Assembly: GCF_003946275.1 (NCBI RefSeq) | Contig: NZ_RHNQ01000019.1 | Coordinates: forward strand, 1 to 39,416 | Source of the DNA: Loigolactobacillus backii | GTDB lineage: Bacteria > Bacillota > Bacilli > Lactobacillales > Lactobacillaceae | Length of the DNA: 39,416 nucleotides | Direction: 5' to 3' | Shown: positions 18,893 through 27,275 of the stretch, piece after piece | Layout: every line of letters begins with the position of its first letter | Numbering within the stretch: the first letter of the stretch is position 1 | The notes under the pieces: model-generated | What the model was told of the DNA's origin: nothing | Database searches by the model: none | Seen by the model: the letters and a program-made list of their open reading frames with translations, nothing else | Position numbers and translations under genes: made by a program

Positions 18893-18985
18893 AGGTTGGA
18901 AAATTATTTTACCAGTATTTTTTCTGACCAATCCTGGTTAAACGTGTTTGAAAAGGCAGCCTTTGAATGCTTTTTCAAATACTCC
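18893..18985 (+). repeat. Family 2 repeat, short hairpin form
   Basis: A diverged end module, then GTGTTTGAAAAGGCA (18944-18958) that pairs with TGCTTTTTCAAATAC (18969-18983). The whole unit is a hairpin of about 40 bases. It lies in the 305-bp gap between the acetyltransferase and the DUF402 gene; the rest of that gap holds a terminator and no gene. Confidence 0.65.
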
Positions 18986-19006
18986 CACGATATTACTTTG
19001 CTAGTA

Positions 19007-19056
19007 TAAAAGAGGAGGTTAAGACAAATTCCATTTTGTCTCAACCTCCTCTTTTT
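19007..19056. terminator. Bidirectional terminator
   Basis: AAAAGAGGAGGTTAAGACAAA (19008 onward) pairs with TTTTGTCTCAACCTCCTCTTTTT, a stem of about 20 bp with a single mismatch, A-run before and T-run after. It sits between two convergent genes. Confidence 0.9.
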
Positions 19057-19134
19057 GCTGACTAAATGTAGTCGTCTAAGCTGTAAATAAAAGTAGCTTT
19101 TTCACGCACTACTTCATTAAAATTCATTTCGTGG

Positions 19135-19668
19135 CTACCGGTGGGCGAGTTCTAAATAACGATTGTACCAAATATCAATATACTCTTTGGAGAATGGCCC
19201 TTTATGGTTATCTGACCAATCAACCAAAATATTAACGTTGGCCTTTAAGATTTTATCGGTTGCGTTTGAATAACCCCAGCGTTGCCGGTTTACTTGGTAT
19301 TCATCAACATCTAATAATTTACGTTCACCATCAGGAAACACCTTAACATCCAAATCATAATCGATATACTTTAGTGCCTCACGATCTAAAACGTATGGCG
19401 ATGCCAAGTTACAATAGTATGAAACCCCATTGTCCCGAATCATCGCGATAATATTAAACCAATAATGCTTGTGAAAAAAAATGATCGCGGGTTCCCGGGT
19501 AAGCCAGCGGCGGCCATCCGATTCCGTCACTAAAGTATGATCATTACAACCAATAATTTCGTTTTCCGAGGTTTTCAAAACCATCGTATCACGCCACGTC
19601 CGGTGTAAACTGCCATCATGTTTATAACTTTGGATCGCGAACGATTCCCCTTCTTTTGGAATACGCAT
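19135..19668 (-). CDS. DUF402 nucleoside tri-/diphosphate phosphatase
   Basis: A 177-residue protein of the DUF402/UPF0374 family, whose members hydrolyse nucleoside tri- and diphosphates with a divalent metal. Matching features are the opening [23 protein letters not shown], then the metal-site region [28 protein letters not shown] with DVDEY, and the C-terminal [11 protein letters not shown]-type end. The length is as expected. The start is ATG about 10 bases after a short purine stretch. It lies 105 bp after recX in the same direction, a common neighbour pair in Lactobacillales. Confidence 0.92.
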   Translation of the reverse strand: MRIPKEGESFAIQSYKHDGSLHRTWRDTMVLKTSENEIIGCNDHTLVTESDGRRWLTREPAIIFFHKHYWFNIIAMIRDNGVSYYCNLASPYVLDREALKYIDYDLDVKVFPDGERKLLDVDEYQVNRQRWGYSNATDKILKANVNILVDWSDNHKGPFSKEYIDIWYNRYLELAHR

Positions 19669-19773
19669 GCGTCACCCTGCTTTCTAGAAGCTGTTAACAC
19701 CGAATTATCATGAACATTATACCAAAATTTACCAGTTGTGACGATGATTTAGTGAAAGTTTTCTGAAAGTCAC

Positions 19774-20577
19774 TTACTCGTTTGTTAGTTGTTCATCTAA
19801 AAAGCGATTAATTTCATCCAAATGAAATCCCTTTTGGTACAAGCGCTGCTTAATTTTTTGGCGTCTTTTATTAGCCTCTAAGCGCGCAGTTTGCCGCATT
19901 ACTTTCTCACCTTGCTGCACTAAGGCCTGCCATTCACGTTCTGGATCAGGTTCTAAATCTAATTGTAGCAAAATCTGATCAAGGCTTTCGCCAGAAAACC
20001 CCTTTTGCATTAAGCCTAAACGAACTTTTTGTTTTTGCTGGCTAAAACTGAGCTTCTGGTAATGTTTTGCCAATTTTTGTGCGGCCTTAAGTCCGTTAGC
20101 AACCAAATCATCCGTCTGGTAAAGCACTAACGCGTCTTCAATTAAATTTTCCTTAATTCCCTTTTCCTTCAACTTTTGGGTAATCACAGTTGGTCCCTTG
20201 TCACTTGTTAACATGACTGTCCGCACGTAACTTTCGGCGTAATCTTGATCATTAACTAAATTCAGTTCCTGCAACTTAGTAATAATCTGCTGTCGCGCGC
20301 TGACGGGTATTTCGTGTTTTTTTAGATAAAGTCGAACTTCCATCTCGGAACGTAGCTGACGGCTCAAATACGTTAACGCCAATTGGTAAGCCTTGGACAC
20401 ACTATCGGCGGCCATCAACGTTTGCTGTAATTTTTTGGGAACTTCCATTCCCTTAAACAAACGGTACTCAACAAGGACTGATTCACTAACTGGAAAGGCG
20501 TACTGCTCATCTAGGTAAACGTTGTACCGCCCTTTACGCCGTTGTGCCTCAATCATAGTAATTACTGGCAGCGCCAT
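19774..20577 (-). CDS. recX: Regulatory protein RecX
   Basis: Modulator of RecA filaments in recombination and SOS. At 267 residues it has the length of Firmicute RecX proteins, longer than the about 160 residues of E. coli, and with three-helix repeats. Seen: an N-terminal beta region (VITMIEAQRRKGRYNVYLDEQYAFPV) and RecX-type repeats LTYLSRQLRSEMEVRLYLKKHEI, GPTVITQKLKEKGIKENLIEDAL and KVRLGLMQKGFSGESLDQILLQL. A final KIKQRLYQKGFHLDEINRFL unit follows. It is cytoplasmic. ATG is preceded by AAAGAGGGGG. Upstream of it lies the 320-bp family 2 element. Confidence 0.93.
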   Translation of the reverse strand: MALPVITMIEAQRRKGRYNVYLDEQYAFPVSESVLVEYRLFKGMEVPKKLQQTLMAADSVSKAYQLALTYLSRQLRSEMEVRLYLKKHEIPVSARQQIITKLQELNLVNDQDYAESYVRTVMLTSDKGPTVITQKLKEKGIKENLIEDALVLYQTDDLVANGLKAAQKLAKHYQKLSFSQQKQKVRLGLMQKGFSGESLDQILLQLDLEPDPEREWQALVQQGEKVMRQTARLEANKRRQKIKQRLYQKGFHLDEINRFLDEQLTNE

Positions 20578-20681
20578 TGTGTCCCCCTCTTTCGTTATAG
20601 CTAATTACATTATACCTAAGTTATTCCGCGTAATGCAAATGTACGTTCGCCTGGCCCATATTCGGCTATGTTATACTTATT

Positions 20682-21001
20682 GAGTGTTTGGAAAAGCAGA
20701 TTCCTGTGGTAACCGTGATGAACTTAGTCGCGGGCAGTTACGGATTTTATAACTGTGTTCCTTAGCTTTTGCCACAAGAATAGACAACATTCGAAGCAGC
20801 ATGAGTTATTTGCGCTTTTTACAAATAACTCACCGTAATTGCGAAGTAGTAGTTGAATGGTCAACGAATGAAGCAGCAAGATTATTAGTGGTCTAGATTG
20901 CGATTCGAACTTCGGTTCAACTTAGTCCGATCGCCAGCGTCAGCGAAGCCAGCAGTAATTCTCAATTGCGGAGTAGAATCTAACCACTTTTTCAAACACT
21001 C
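20682..21001. repeat. Family 2 element, MITE-like, 320 bp
   Basis: Bounded by inverted ends GAGTGTTTGGAAAAG (20682-20696) and CTTTTTCAAACACTC (20987-21001), 14 of 15 complementary. The interior has no long open frame. It shares AGTTGAATGGTCAACGAATG and a block around TTAGTCCGATCG with the element at 33291-33482, in the opposite orientation. An internal palindrome-like pair GAGTTATTTGCGC / AAATAACTC occurs at 20802-20833. It fills nearly all of the recX-rlmD gap, so any rlmD promoter probably lies in or at the edge of it. Confidence 0.75.
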
Positions 21002-21034
21002 TTGAAAACAAATAAATTTAAGCGAGGCAAATTG

Positions 21035-22438
21035 ATGGCTAATTCAAACTACGAACATGGCACTAGTAATATTGAAATCGGACAACGTTTTCCCTTAACA
21101 ATTAAGCGTTTAGGCATTAATGGTGAAGGAATTGGTTACTACAAGCACACCGTTGTTTTTGTGCAGGGTGCACTTCCTGACGAAGTTGTTGTTGCCGAGG
21201 TCGTTGCAACAGCGCCACACTTTATTACAGCTAAGATCCACAAAATTCGGCAACAAAGTCCGGCCCGGGTTACACCAAGAGACGAACAATACGGTGACGT
21301 TGGTGGGATCGAACTAGAACACCTTGCCTATCCTGAACAACTCAAATTTAAGGCCGACGTTATTCAGCAAGCCTTAGAAAAATTTAGACCGCAGGGTTAT
21401 AAAAATTACGATGTTCGGCCAACGATTGGCATGGATGATCCCTACGAATACCGCAATAAGGCCCAGTTTCAAGTTCGGCAACTTAATGGTCACGTTGCCG
21501 CTGGGTTATACCGGAAAAATAGTCATGATTTAGTTGATTTACCGACCTTCAGCACCCAACGACCAGCAATTATGACAACAATGCGTTACCTAGTTAACTT
21601 AATTGAGCAATTGGCAATCCCAGTTTATGATGAAACCGCCAAATCAGGCATCATCAAAACAATTGCCATTCGTGAATCAATCACAACTGGCCACTTACAG
21701 GTCACCCTGATCACTAACACACCTAAATTGCCTAAAAAGCACGCCTTGTTAACAGCAATTGCGGCCGACCTACCTGAAGTGACGTCCGTTATGCAAAATA
21801 TTAATCCAGGCGAAACTAGTTTAATTTGGGGCGAAGAAACGCGCCACTTAGCTGGTGATACGTATTTAACCGAAACGATTAACGGCTATACTTTTAAACT
21901 ATCTGCCCGGGCTTTCTTCCAATTAAATCCCAAACAAACGGAAAAACTTTATCAGTTAGCAGAACAGGCACTTAATTTATCCCAACACGAAACTTTAATC
22001 GACGCCTACTGTGGCGTTGGCACGCTAGGGATCTCTTTGGCCGACACGGCCAGTGAAGTTCGCGGGATGGATACAATTCCTGAAGCTATCGCTGACGCCA
22101 AAGAAAATGCTGAACTCAACCAAGTCACCAATGCTCACTATGAAGTCGGTAAGGCTGAGGAGCTACTTCCTCAGTGGTTGCGTGAAGGTTTCGAACCCGA
22201 TGCCTTAATTGTGGATCCACCACGAACTGGCCTAGATAACCAACTACGCCAGGCCATTCTTGACAGTCGGCCAGAAAAATTTGTTTACATCAGTTGTAAC
22301 CCTTCAACCCTTGCCCGGGATCTTGTGAGCCTTGTGAAGGACTACCGCGTTGATTATATTCAGTCAATTGACATGTTTCCCCAAACAGCGCGGGTCGAAG
22401 CGGTCGTCAAATTTAGTAAGCGTCAATTATACCGTTAA
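21035..22438 (+). CDS. rlmD: 23S rRNA (uracil-C5)-methyltransferase, RlmD/RlmCD family (copy 1)
   Basis: Forms 5-methyluridine in 23S rRNA. 467 residues from the ATG at 21035, chosen because GCGAGG lies seven bases upstream; a TTG at 21002 is an alternative. Order: TRAM domain (about 13-70), insert domain, then the SAM methyltransferase domain with YCGVGTLG, DPPRTGLDN, the catalytic SCNPSTLARDL and PQTARVEAV. The iron-sulfur cysteines of E. coli RlmD are absent: the CGGC-type site reads VGGI. A paralogue sits at 37761-39125. Which of U747 or U1939 each one modifies cannot be told from sequence. Confidence 0.9.
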   Translation: MANSNYEHGTSNIEIGQRFPLTIKRLGINGEGIGYYKHTVVFVQGALPDEVVVAEVVATAPHFITAKIHKIRQQSPARVTPRDEQYGDVGGIELEHLAYPEQLKFKADVIQQALEKFRPQGYKNYDVRPTIGMDDPYEYRNKAQFQVRQLNGHVAAGLYRKNSHDLVDLPTFSTQRPAIMTTMRYLVNLIEQLAIPVYDETAKSGIIKTIAIRESITTGHLQVTLITNTPKLPKKHALLTAIAADLPEVTSVMQNINPGETSLIWGEETRHLAGDTYLTETINGYTFKLSARAFFQLNPKQTEKLYQLAEQALNLSQHETLIDAYCGVGTLGISLADTASEVRGMDTIPEAIADAKENAELNQVTNAHYEVGKAEELLPQWLREGFEPDALIVDPPRTGLDNQLRQAILDSRPEKFVYISCNPSTLARDLVSLVKDYRVDYIQSIDMFPQTARVEAVVKFSKRQLYR

Positions 22439-22470
22439 AGAATAAGTGTTTTTCTAAAGTATATAGTCGA

Positions 22471-22649
22471 AACGAGGCTGGGACAAAAGTCCTAGCCTCT
22501 TCTTATTTCCGAACATTGCTCTAGAACGTGCGCCAAAAGTCTGGGTTCACGTGTCTAACTACTGCTAATTCAACAACCATAGTCCGGTTATTGAATTAGC
22601 TTACGTTACGCCGTAAACCCAAAACCGACTTTTTCGCACTCCTCTTTTA
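22471..22649 (-). repeat. Family 1 intergenic repeat, copy 3 (with terminator)
   Basis: Begins with GAGGCTGGGAC-AAAA-GTCCTAGCCTC, a near-perfect hairpin that can terminate rlmD. Then come TCTAGAACGTGCGCCAAAAG, GGGTTCACGTG, AATTCAACAACC..GGTTATTGAATT and GTAAACCCAAAACCGACTTT. It is inverted relative to both flanking genes, unlike copies 1 and 2. Confidence 0.85.
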
Positions 22650-22728
22650 TTTGGCAGCGTAAAGATTGAATCCAACGCCTAATTCCGCCACAATAAAGCT
22701 ACTAACAGTAAAGGAGCGCGACTAATTT

Positions 22729-24096
22729 ATGGCCTATAAAGCAATTAACCCTTATAACGGTGAATTAATCAAAGAGTTCCCGTCAGCAACTAAGCAAGAC
22801 GTCGAACACGCTTTAGCAACAGCGGATCAATACTATCATGCTGCCAAAACCCAATCTTACGATGAGCGGGCGCACCAATTACAGAAATTAGCAACTGAAT
22901 TTCGGCAAAATATTGATCAGTACGCAAAACCCCTGACAACCAATATGGGTAAACTTTTTAGCGAAGCACAAGGCGAAGTAGAAAAGAACGCCGCTTTTGC
23001 GGAATACTACGTTAAACACGGTGCCGAGGCTTTACAAAATATTTCCTATAACGATGTTCCAGATAAAACTGCCTACGTGGAGTTTAACTCGATTGGCGCC
23101 ATCATGACCGTTGAACCGTGGAATTTCCCCTACACTCAGGTCATGCGTGTTTTTGCTCCGAACTTCATCATTGGTAATCCAGTTATTCTCAAGCACGCCA
23201 GTATTGTGCCTGAATGTGCAATGGCCTTTGCCAATGCAGTTGAAAAGGCCGGCATTCCGGCAGGCGCTTTTACCAACCTTTTTGTCGATCATGATCAAGT
23301 TGAGCAAATTATCGCCGATCATCGTATCCAAGGAGTTGCACTAACTGGCTCAGCCGGCGCCGGTAATCAAGTTGCCGCGCAGGCTGGTAAATATCTCAAA
23401 AAATCAACGATGGAACTAGGCGGCACTGATGTTTTCATCGTTCTCGATGATGCTGATCTGGAAGCTGCCATCAAAGGTGCCGTAACTGCACGTCTGAAAA
23501 ATGCCGGGCAAGTTTGTACTGCCGCCAAACGTTTTATTGTTCAGAGTAATCACTACGCTGATTTTATTGCCGGCCTAAGTACTGCTTTTGCCCAACAAAA
23601 ATTAGGCGATCCCCTTGCGGCAGAAACGACCTTGGCCCCACTATCGTCAAAAAAGGCCCAACAGAAGTTGCAGAAACAGGTGCAAGATGCCATTGCTGGC
23701 GGTGCTAAATTACTTTGGGGTGATCCAACGCCAATTGAAGGTCCCGGGGCACAATTTAGTCCGCTAATCTTTGCCGGAATTCAACCTGGAAATCCCCTTT
23801 TTGATCAAGAATTTTTTGGCCCAGTTGCGCAAGTTTACCAGGCCAACGATGATGCCGAAGTGATTAAACTTGCCAATAATTCAAATTTTGGTTTAGGTGG
23901 CGCCATTTATTCTGCTGATTTAGAACGGGCAAAACGTTTGGCTAGTCAAATTGAAACCGGCCAAATTGCGCTTAACCAACCGCTTAATTCTTACCCGGAT
24001 TTTCCGTTTGGTGGTGTTAAACAATCAGGCTACGGCCGGGAGCTTAGCGACTTTGGTATTCGCGAATTTGTTAATGCTAAATTGATTTTGTACTAA
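22729..24096 (+). CDS. NAD(P)-dependent aldehyde dehydrogenase (succinate-semialdehyde dehydrogenase-like)
   Basis: A 455-residue soluble enzyme of the ALDH superfamily that oxidises an aldehyde to its acid. Catalytic residues are all present: Asn132 in VEPWNFPY, Glu229 in TMELGG, and the nucleophile Cys263 in NAGQVCTAAKR. The cofactor region includes KHASIVP and the TGSAGAG loop. The C-terminal part has FFGPVAQVY and the GGVKQSGYGRE motif. The short N-terminus and overall pattern resemble the succinate-semialdehyde dehydrogenases annotated in lactobacilli; the true substrate is unknown. GGAGCG precedes the ATG by about 10 bases. It appears monocistronic. Confidence 0.92.
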   Translation: MAYKAINPYNGELIKEFPSATKQDVEHALATADQYYHAAKTQSYDERAHQLQKLATEFRQNIDQYAKPLTTNMGKLFSEAQGEVEKNAAFAEYYVKHGAEALQNISYNDVPDKTAYVEFNSIGAIMTVEPWNFPYTQVMRVFAPNFIIGNPVILKHASIVPECAMAFANAVEKAGIPAGAFTNLFVDHDQVEQIIADHRIQGVALTGSAGAGNQVAAQAGKYLKKSTMELGGTDVFIVLDDADLEAAIKGAVTARLKNAGQVCTAAKRFIVQSNHYADFIAGLSTAFAQQKLGDPLAAETTLAPLSSKKAQQKLQKQVQDAIAGGAKLLWGDPTPIEGPGAQFSPLIFAGIQPGNPLFDQEFFGPVAQVYQANDDAEVIKLANNSNFGLGGAIYSADLERAKRLASQIETGQIALNQPLNSYPDFPFGGVKQSGYGRELSDFGIREFVNAKLILY

Positions 24097-24124
24097 AAAA
24101 CTCTTTCTAGCGACGAATAAACAC

Positions 24125-24209
24125 TAAAAAAGGACCAAGAATTTTTGAATTTAATTCCGTTAAATTAAGCTAACTCGGAGTTAAATTACAAAAGTTCTTG
24201 GTCCATTTT
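24125..24209. terminator. Very long bidirectional terminator
   Basis: The stem is about 33 bp: AAAAAGGACCAAGAATTTTT and onward (24126-24158) pairs with a block ending GTTCTTGGTCCATTTT (to 24209), with few mismatches. It separates the convergent aldehyde dehydrogenase gene and galU. Confidence 0.9.
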
Positions 24210-24211
24210 AT

Positions 24212-25099
24212 TTATTTTTTACCTTCTAATTGATGACCTAGGTTAATGATGTAATCACGTAATTCATCCCGTAACTCTGGATGTTGTAGACCAAACTCGA
24301 TGTTTGTCGTTAAATAGCCGAACTTATTCCCAGTATCGTAACGTTTGCCCGTAAACTGTCGTGCAAAAACACGCTGCGTTTTGTTCATATGATCAATGGC
24401 ATCAGTTAACTGAATTTCGCCACCAGCATCTGGTTTTTGGGTTGCCAAACTATCAAAAATTTCTGGGGTAAACAAGTAGCGGCCAATAATGGCAAGATCA
24501 CTAGGTGCCTGTTGTGGTGTTGGCTTTTCAACAAAGCTCTCAACGTTAAACAGACCGGGCTTCGTTTCAGAAGATGGCTTAATAACGCCGTACTTAGAAA
24601 CTTCTTCATGTGGGACCTTCATAACGGCCAGTGTCGAAGCGTGCGTCTCCTCGTAATCGTTCATCAACTGTTTGGTTAGTGGTACCTTGGCCTGAGTAAT
24701 ATCATCGCCTAGCATGACAACAAAAGGTTCGTTAGCGACAAAGTCTTTGGCTAGTGACACGGCATCACCTAAGCCCTTAGGATAAGACTGGCGAATAAAG
24801 AATAAGCGAATTCCCATATTAGTCGTACTCTCAACTAATTTTAACAACTTATCTTTGTGCCGATTTTTCAAAACCATCTCTAGTTCAGGAACTGAATCAA
24901 AGTGGTCCTCAATTGGTCGTTTCCCCTTGCCAGTAATAATCAACATATCTTCAATACCGGCTGCTTTGGCCTCTTCAACTAAAAATTGAATGGTTGGAAC
25001 ATCAACAATTGGTAGCATTTCCTTCGCCATTGCCTTCGTTGCTGGCAGTAGCCGTGTTCCTAATCCTGCTGCCGGAATAATTACTTTTCGCACTTTCAT
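24212..25099 (-). CDS. galU: UTP-glucose-1-phosphate uridylyltransferase
   Basis: Makes UDP-glucose from UTP and glucose-1-phosphate for glycolipid, teichoic acid and polysaccharide synthesis. 295 residues, the normal length. The nucleotide-binding signature [19 protein letters not shown] is at about 12-30. MLGDDI is the metal/UTP motif, and VEKP and [10 protein letters not shown] are typical of GalU. ATG is preceded by AAAGGAG. It lies 76 bp after the YihY/BrkB start region and may be expressed alone. It is the obvious donor source for lafA in this window. Confidence 0.97.
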   Translation of the reverse strand: MKVRKVIIPAAGLGTRLLPATKAMAKEMLPIVDVPTIQFLVEEAKAAGIEDMLIITGKGKRPIEDHFDSVPELEMVLKNRHKDKLLKLVESTTNMGIRLFFIRQSYPKGLGDAVSLAKDFVANEPFVVMLGDDITQAKVPLTKQLMNDYEETHASTLAVMKVPHEEVSKYGVIKPSSETKPGLFNVESFVEKPTPQQAPSDLAIIGRYLFTPEIFDSLATQKPDAGGEIQLTDAIDHMNKTQRVFARQFTGKRYDTGNKFGYLTTNIEFGLQHPELRDELRDYIINLGHQLEGKK

Positions 25100-25175
25100 A
25101 GAAAAATTTCTCCTTTGTTCTTTTTAATAACTCTCTTTAAGTATAACTTATCACAAAACAAATGATAGTATTTTG

Positions 25176-26081
25176 TTATGATTTACCCGCACGCTGCCGG
25201 CTAATTAGATCCTGTATGCGGCTGGATTTTCGAACCTCACCATAAAGAGTTTGCTCAACAACAACGTTTATCACTGCACCAAACATTGAAATCCAGGCCG
25301 CAAAGTCTAACCAAAGCATCAAGACGACAAACAGGCCTAAAGTTCCGTAATCAAGTACAGCATGGGCAAAATAACGAACGTACAGTGAAAATAATTGCGC
25401 CAAACCTAACCAGCCTGCCGTTGCGATCAAGGCCCCCGGTAAAACACTGCGTAAACGTAAATGGACGTTAGGTAAAATAAAATAAATCAAGGTTAGCATG
25501 ACAAAAACAACCGTAAAGGTAACCGGCAACTTAAACGTTTTAAACGCATCAATTAGCTGAACCGGCCAATCTAATCGTGGTGCTAGGTAGGTCAACACTT
25601 CCTGCCCAAAGCTAAAAATAAAGATTAAAACCACCAAGGCCAACATTAAAAATAACGTCATTACTAACGCCATTAACCGGATAATGAGAAAATTCTGGCC
25701 CTCAAGTACACCATAGGTCCGATCCATCATTCGTTTTAGCGCGTTAACGCCACGACTGGCCGCCCATAACGTCCCAACGACACCAATTGATAATAGACCA
25801 CCACTTCCACGTTTGACGAAGGAATGCATTAATGGCCACAAATGTTGGTATAATGTGCTGGGAATGGCCGCCTCAGCGTACCGGGAAATATTTTGGCCGT
25901 TAATGTGTAGTAGTGGCATCAAATTGCCTAAAAAAATTAGTAGCGGAAATAATGACAACAATTCCCAATAGGCGATAACTACGGCGCCATCATTAATCCC
26001 GGCGTGAGTGAAGCGGTCAATAAAAATTGAGATAAAACGTCGAAAAGTCGACTGCTCTGACTTCTTTATTTTTTTTGCCAC
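25176..26081 (-). CDS. YihY/virulence factor BrkB family membrane protein
   Basis: A 301-residue inner membrane protein of the YihY/BrkB family. It has a short basic N-terminus (AKKIKKSEQSTFRRF) and six hydrophobic segments. Family motifs are GAVVIAYWELLSLFPLLIFLGN, GTLWAASRGVNALKRMMDRTY, LPNVHLRLRSVLPGALIAT and YGTLGLFVVLMLWLDFAAWISMFGAVIN. The function is unproven; the old RNase BN name is known to be wrong. ATG follows GGAGCG. It is upstream of galU in the same direction, 76 bp away. Confidence 0.93.
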   Translation of the reverse strand: MAKKIKKSEQSTFRRFISIFIDRFTHAGINDGAVVIAYWELLSLFPLLIFLGNLMPLLHINGQNISRYAEAAIPSTLYQHLWPLMHSFVKRGSGGLLSIGVVGTLWAASRGVNALKRMMDRTYGVLEGQNFLIIRLMALVMTLFLMLALVVLIFIFSFGQEVLTYLAPRLDWPVQLIDAFKTFKLPVTFTVVFVMLTLIYFILPNVHLRLRSVLPGALIATAGWLGLAQLFSLYVRYFAHAVLDYGTLGLFVVLMLWLDFAAWISMFGAVINVVVEQTLYGEVRKSSRIQDLISRQRAGKS

Positions 26082-26165
26082 TATTTCCGCTCCTTTCCAA
26101 TATGTTTTTTAATTATTTTTACTAGCCCACTGTAATGTAAAACGGGTTAAAAAATACGGCACCCG

Positions 26166-26352
26166 CGGGGGGACAAAAAATTCCTAGCCACTTATTGTTT
26201 CCGAATATTACTCTAGAATGTGCACCAAAAGTCTGATTCACGTGCCTTGTTTGGAAAAGCGGCCAGGCTCCGAGCATTACTGACGATGTCGATCGGACTA
26301 AAATAAACTGAAGTCCGAAGCGCGGCCCAAAACCGGCTTTGATCCCACTCCT
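26166..26352 (-). repeat. Chimeric repeat: family 1 (copy 4) interrupted by family 2
   Basis: Outer parts are family 1: GGGACAAAAAATTCC, ATTACTCTAGAATGTGCACC and GATTCACGTG on the left (to 26246), and CCCAAAACCGGCTTTGATCC on the right (from 26326). Between them the usual CCAATAACC arms are missing. They are replaced by about 79 bp of family 2 (TTGTTTGGAAAAGC, then TTACTGACGATGTCGATCGG). The terminator hairpin of family 1 is decayed. It sits in the 557-bp divergent gap between the YihY and flavodoxin genes, where no gene was found. Confidence 0.75.
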
Positions 26353-26467
26353 GGCGCAGAACATTTTTTGGATTCAACAAATCGGCTAAACTATTACATT
26401 ATACCGAAAAAAATCAATTTGTGAACTTGAACCAACCAAAGTTAGGACCTGCACTTTTTGTTAACCA

Positions 26468-26493
26468 GTTTTACCCATGAGTTTTACCCATGA
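26468..26493 (+). repeat. Tandem duplication of 13 bp
   Basis: GTTTTACCCATGA is present twice head to tail (26468-26480 and 26481-26493) in the divergent gap upstream of the flavodoxin gene. Confidence 0.8.
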
Positions 26494-26599
26494 ATGGTAG
26501 GCCAAGTAAATCGGATTATCTCCACAAAAATAAGACGTACTCTTTTAAGATTTATGCTGACGTGTAACGAAGACGGTTATTTTCAATCCACCAGAACTT

Positions 26600-26608
26600 T
26601 GTTATAAT
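26600..26608 (+). promoter_or_regulatory. Extended -10 promoter of the flavodoxin gene
   Basis: TGTTATAAT: TATAAT at 26603-26608 with the TGN extension. No good -35 is visible at 17 bp. The ATG is 30 bp further on, with AAAGGAG eight bases before it. Confidence 0.6.
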
Positions 26609-26638
26609 CAAGGCTGGATCATTAAAGGAGCGAAGAAA

Positions 26639-27088
26639 ATGGCAAGCGCAAAAATCGTATATGCAAGTATGACCGGCAACAATGAAGAAATTGCCGATAT
26701 TGTTTCAGAAGCGTTAGAAAACCTTGACGTTGACGTTGATGTTAGCGAAATCTCCCAGGCTGATGCCGAGGACTTTGAGGACGTCGATATCTGCATCGTT
26801 GCGACTTATACTTACGGCGATGGTGAATTACCCGATGAGGCCGTCGACTTCTTTGAGGATCTTGAAGAAGAAGACCTAGCCAACAAAATATATGGTGTCT
26901 GCGGTTCAGGAGATACCTTCTACGATGATTTTGGCAAATCCGTAGATGATTTTGACGCTGCGTTTCAAAAATCCGGCGCCACTAAGGGTGCAGAAACCGT
27001 TAAAGTCGATTTAGAAGCCGAAGAAGACGATATTGAGCACCTTGAGGCCTTCGCTAAAAGTTTGGTTGAAAAGGCCGCTAATAATTAA
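26639..27088 (+). CDS. Flavodoxin
   Basis: A 149-residue, very acidic FMN electron carrier. The phosphate-binding loop SMTGNNEEIAD is at 10-20. The two flavin-flanking loops are visible as TYTYGDGELPDE and CGSGDTFYDDFG. The length is that of a short-chain flavodoxin. The redox partner is unknown; no flavodoxin reductase or radical-SAM gene lies beside it. It is divergent from the YihY/BrkB gene and appears monocistronic, with a terminator before the following gene. Confidence 0.95.
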   Translation: MASAKIVYASMTGNNEEIADIVSEALENLDVDVDVSEISQADAEDFEDVDICIVATYTYGDGELPDEAVDFFEDLEEEDLANKIYGVCGSGDTFYDDFGKSVDDFDAAFQKSGATKGAETVKVDLEAEEDDIEHLEAFAKSLVEKAANN

Positions 27089-27118
27089 GCACTGACCTAA
27101 AATTGGGTGGGGCTAGTT

Positions 27119-27175
27119 TAGAAAATAGCTTTACTAGTATTTACCTGACTAATTTAGTGTAAACGTGTTTGAAAA
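27119..27175 (+). repeat. Family 2 repeat fragment (conserved end module)
   Basis: Contains TAGCTTTACTAGTATTT, TGACTAATTTAG and AAACGTGTTTGAAAAA. It is nearly identical to 12398-12452 and likewise runs directly into a terminator hairpin. Confidence 0.7.
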
Positions 27176-27185
27176 AATTCATTAG

Positions 27186-27242
27186 AAAGTCGGTCTGGAG
27201 ATTACTTGTGTTAAGCTTAACACAGACTAGATCGGCTTTTTG
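27186..27242 (+). terminator. Terminator after the flavodoxin gene
   Basis: The outer stem is AAAGTCGGTCT (27186-27196) with AGATCGGCTTT (27229-27239), with two wobble pairs. The apex is the perfect palindrome GTGTTAAGCTTAACAC (27208-27223). A T-run follows. It ends only about 15 bp before the ribosome binding site of the next gene. Confidence 0.75.
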
Positions 27243-27275
27243 TTAGCGATTATTTTTAAGGAGGCGTGGCAGAAT

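Noticed and set aside
25176-26081. Annotation of the YihY/BrkB protein as ribonuclease BN
   Set aside because: This historical name was due to misassignment; the protein is a six-segment membrane protein without nuclease motifs.
26122-26364. 80-codon open frame in the YihY-flavodoxin gap
   Set aside because: It lies within the chimeric repeat and has no ribosome binding site; repeat sequence rather than a gene.
27240-27275. TTG start 12 codons upstream of the CsbB-like ATG
   Set aside because: This extension would include the AAGGAGG ribosome site and start in the terminator T-run; the GT2 fold begins right after the ATG.
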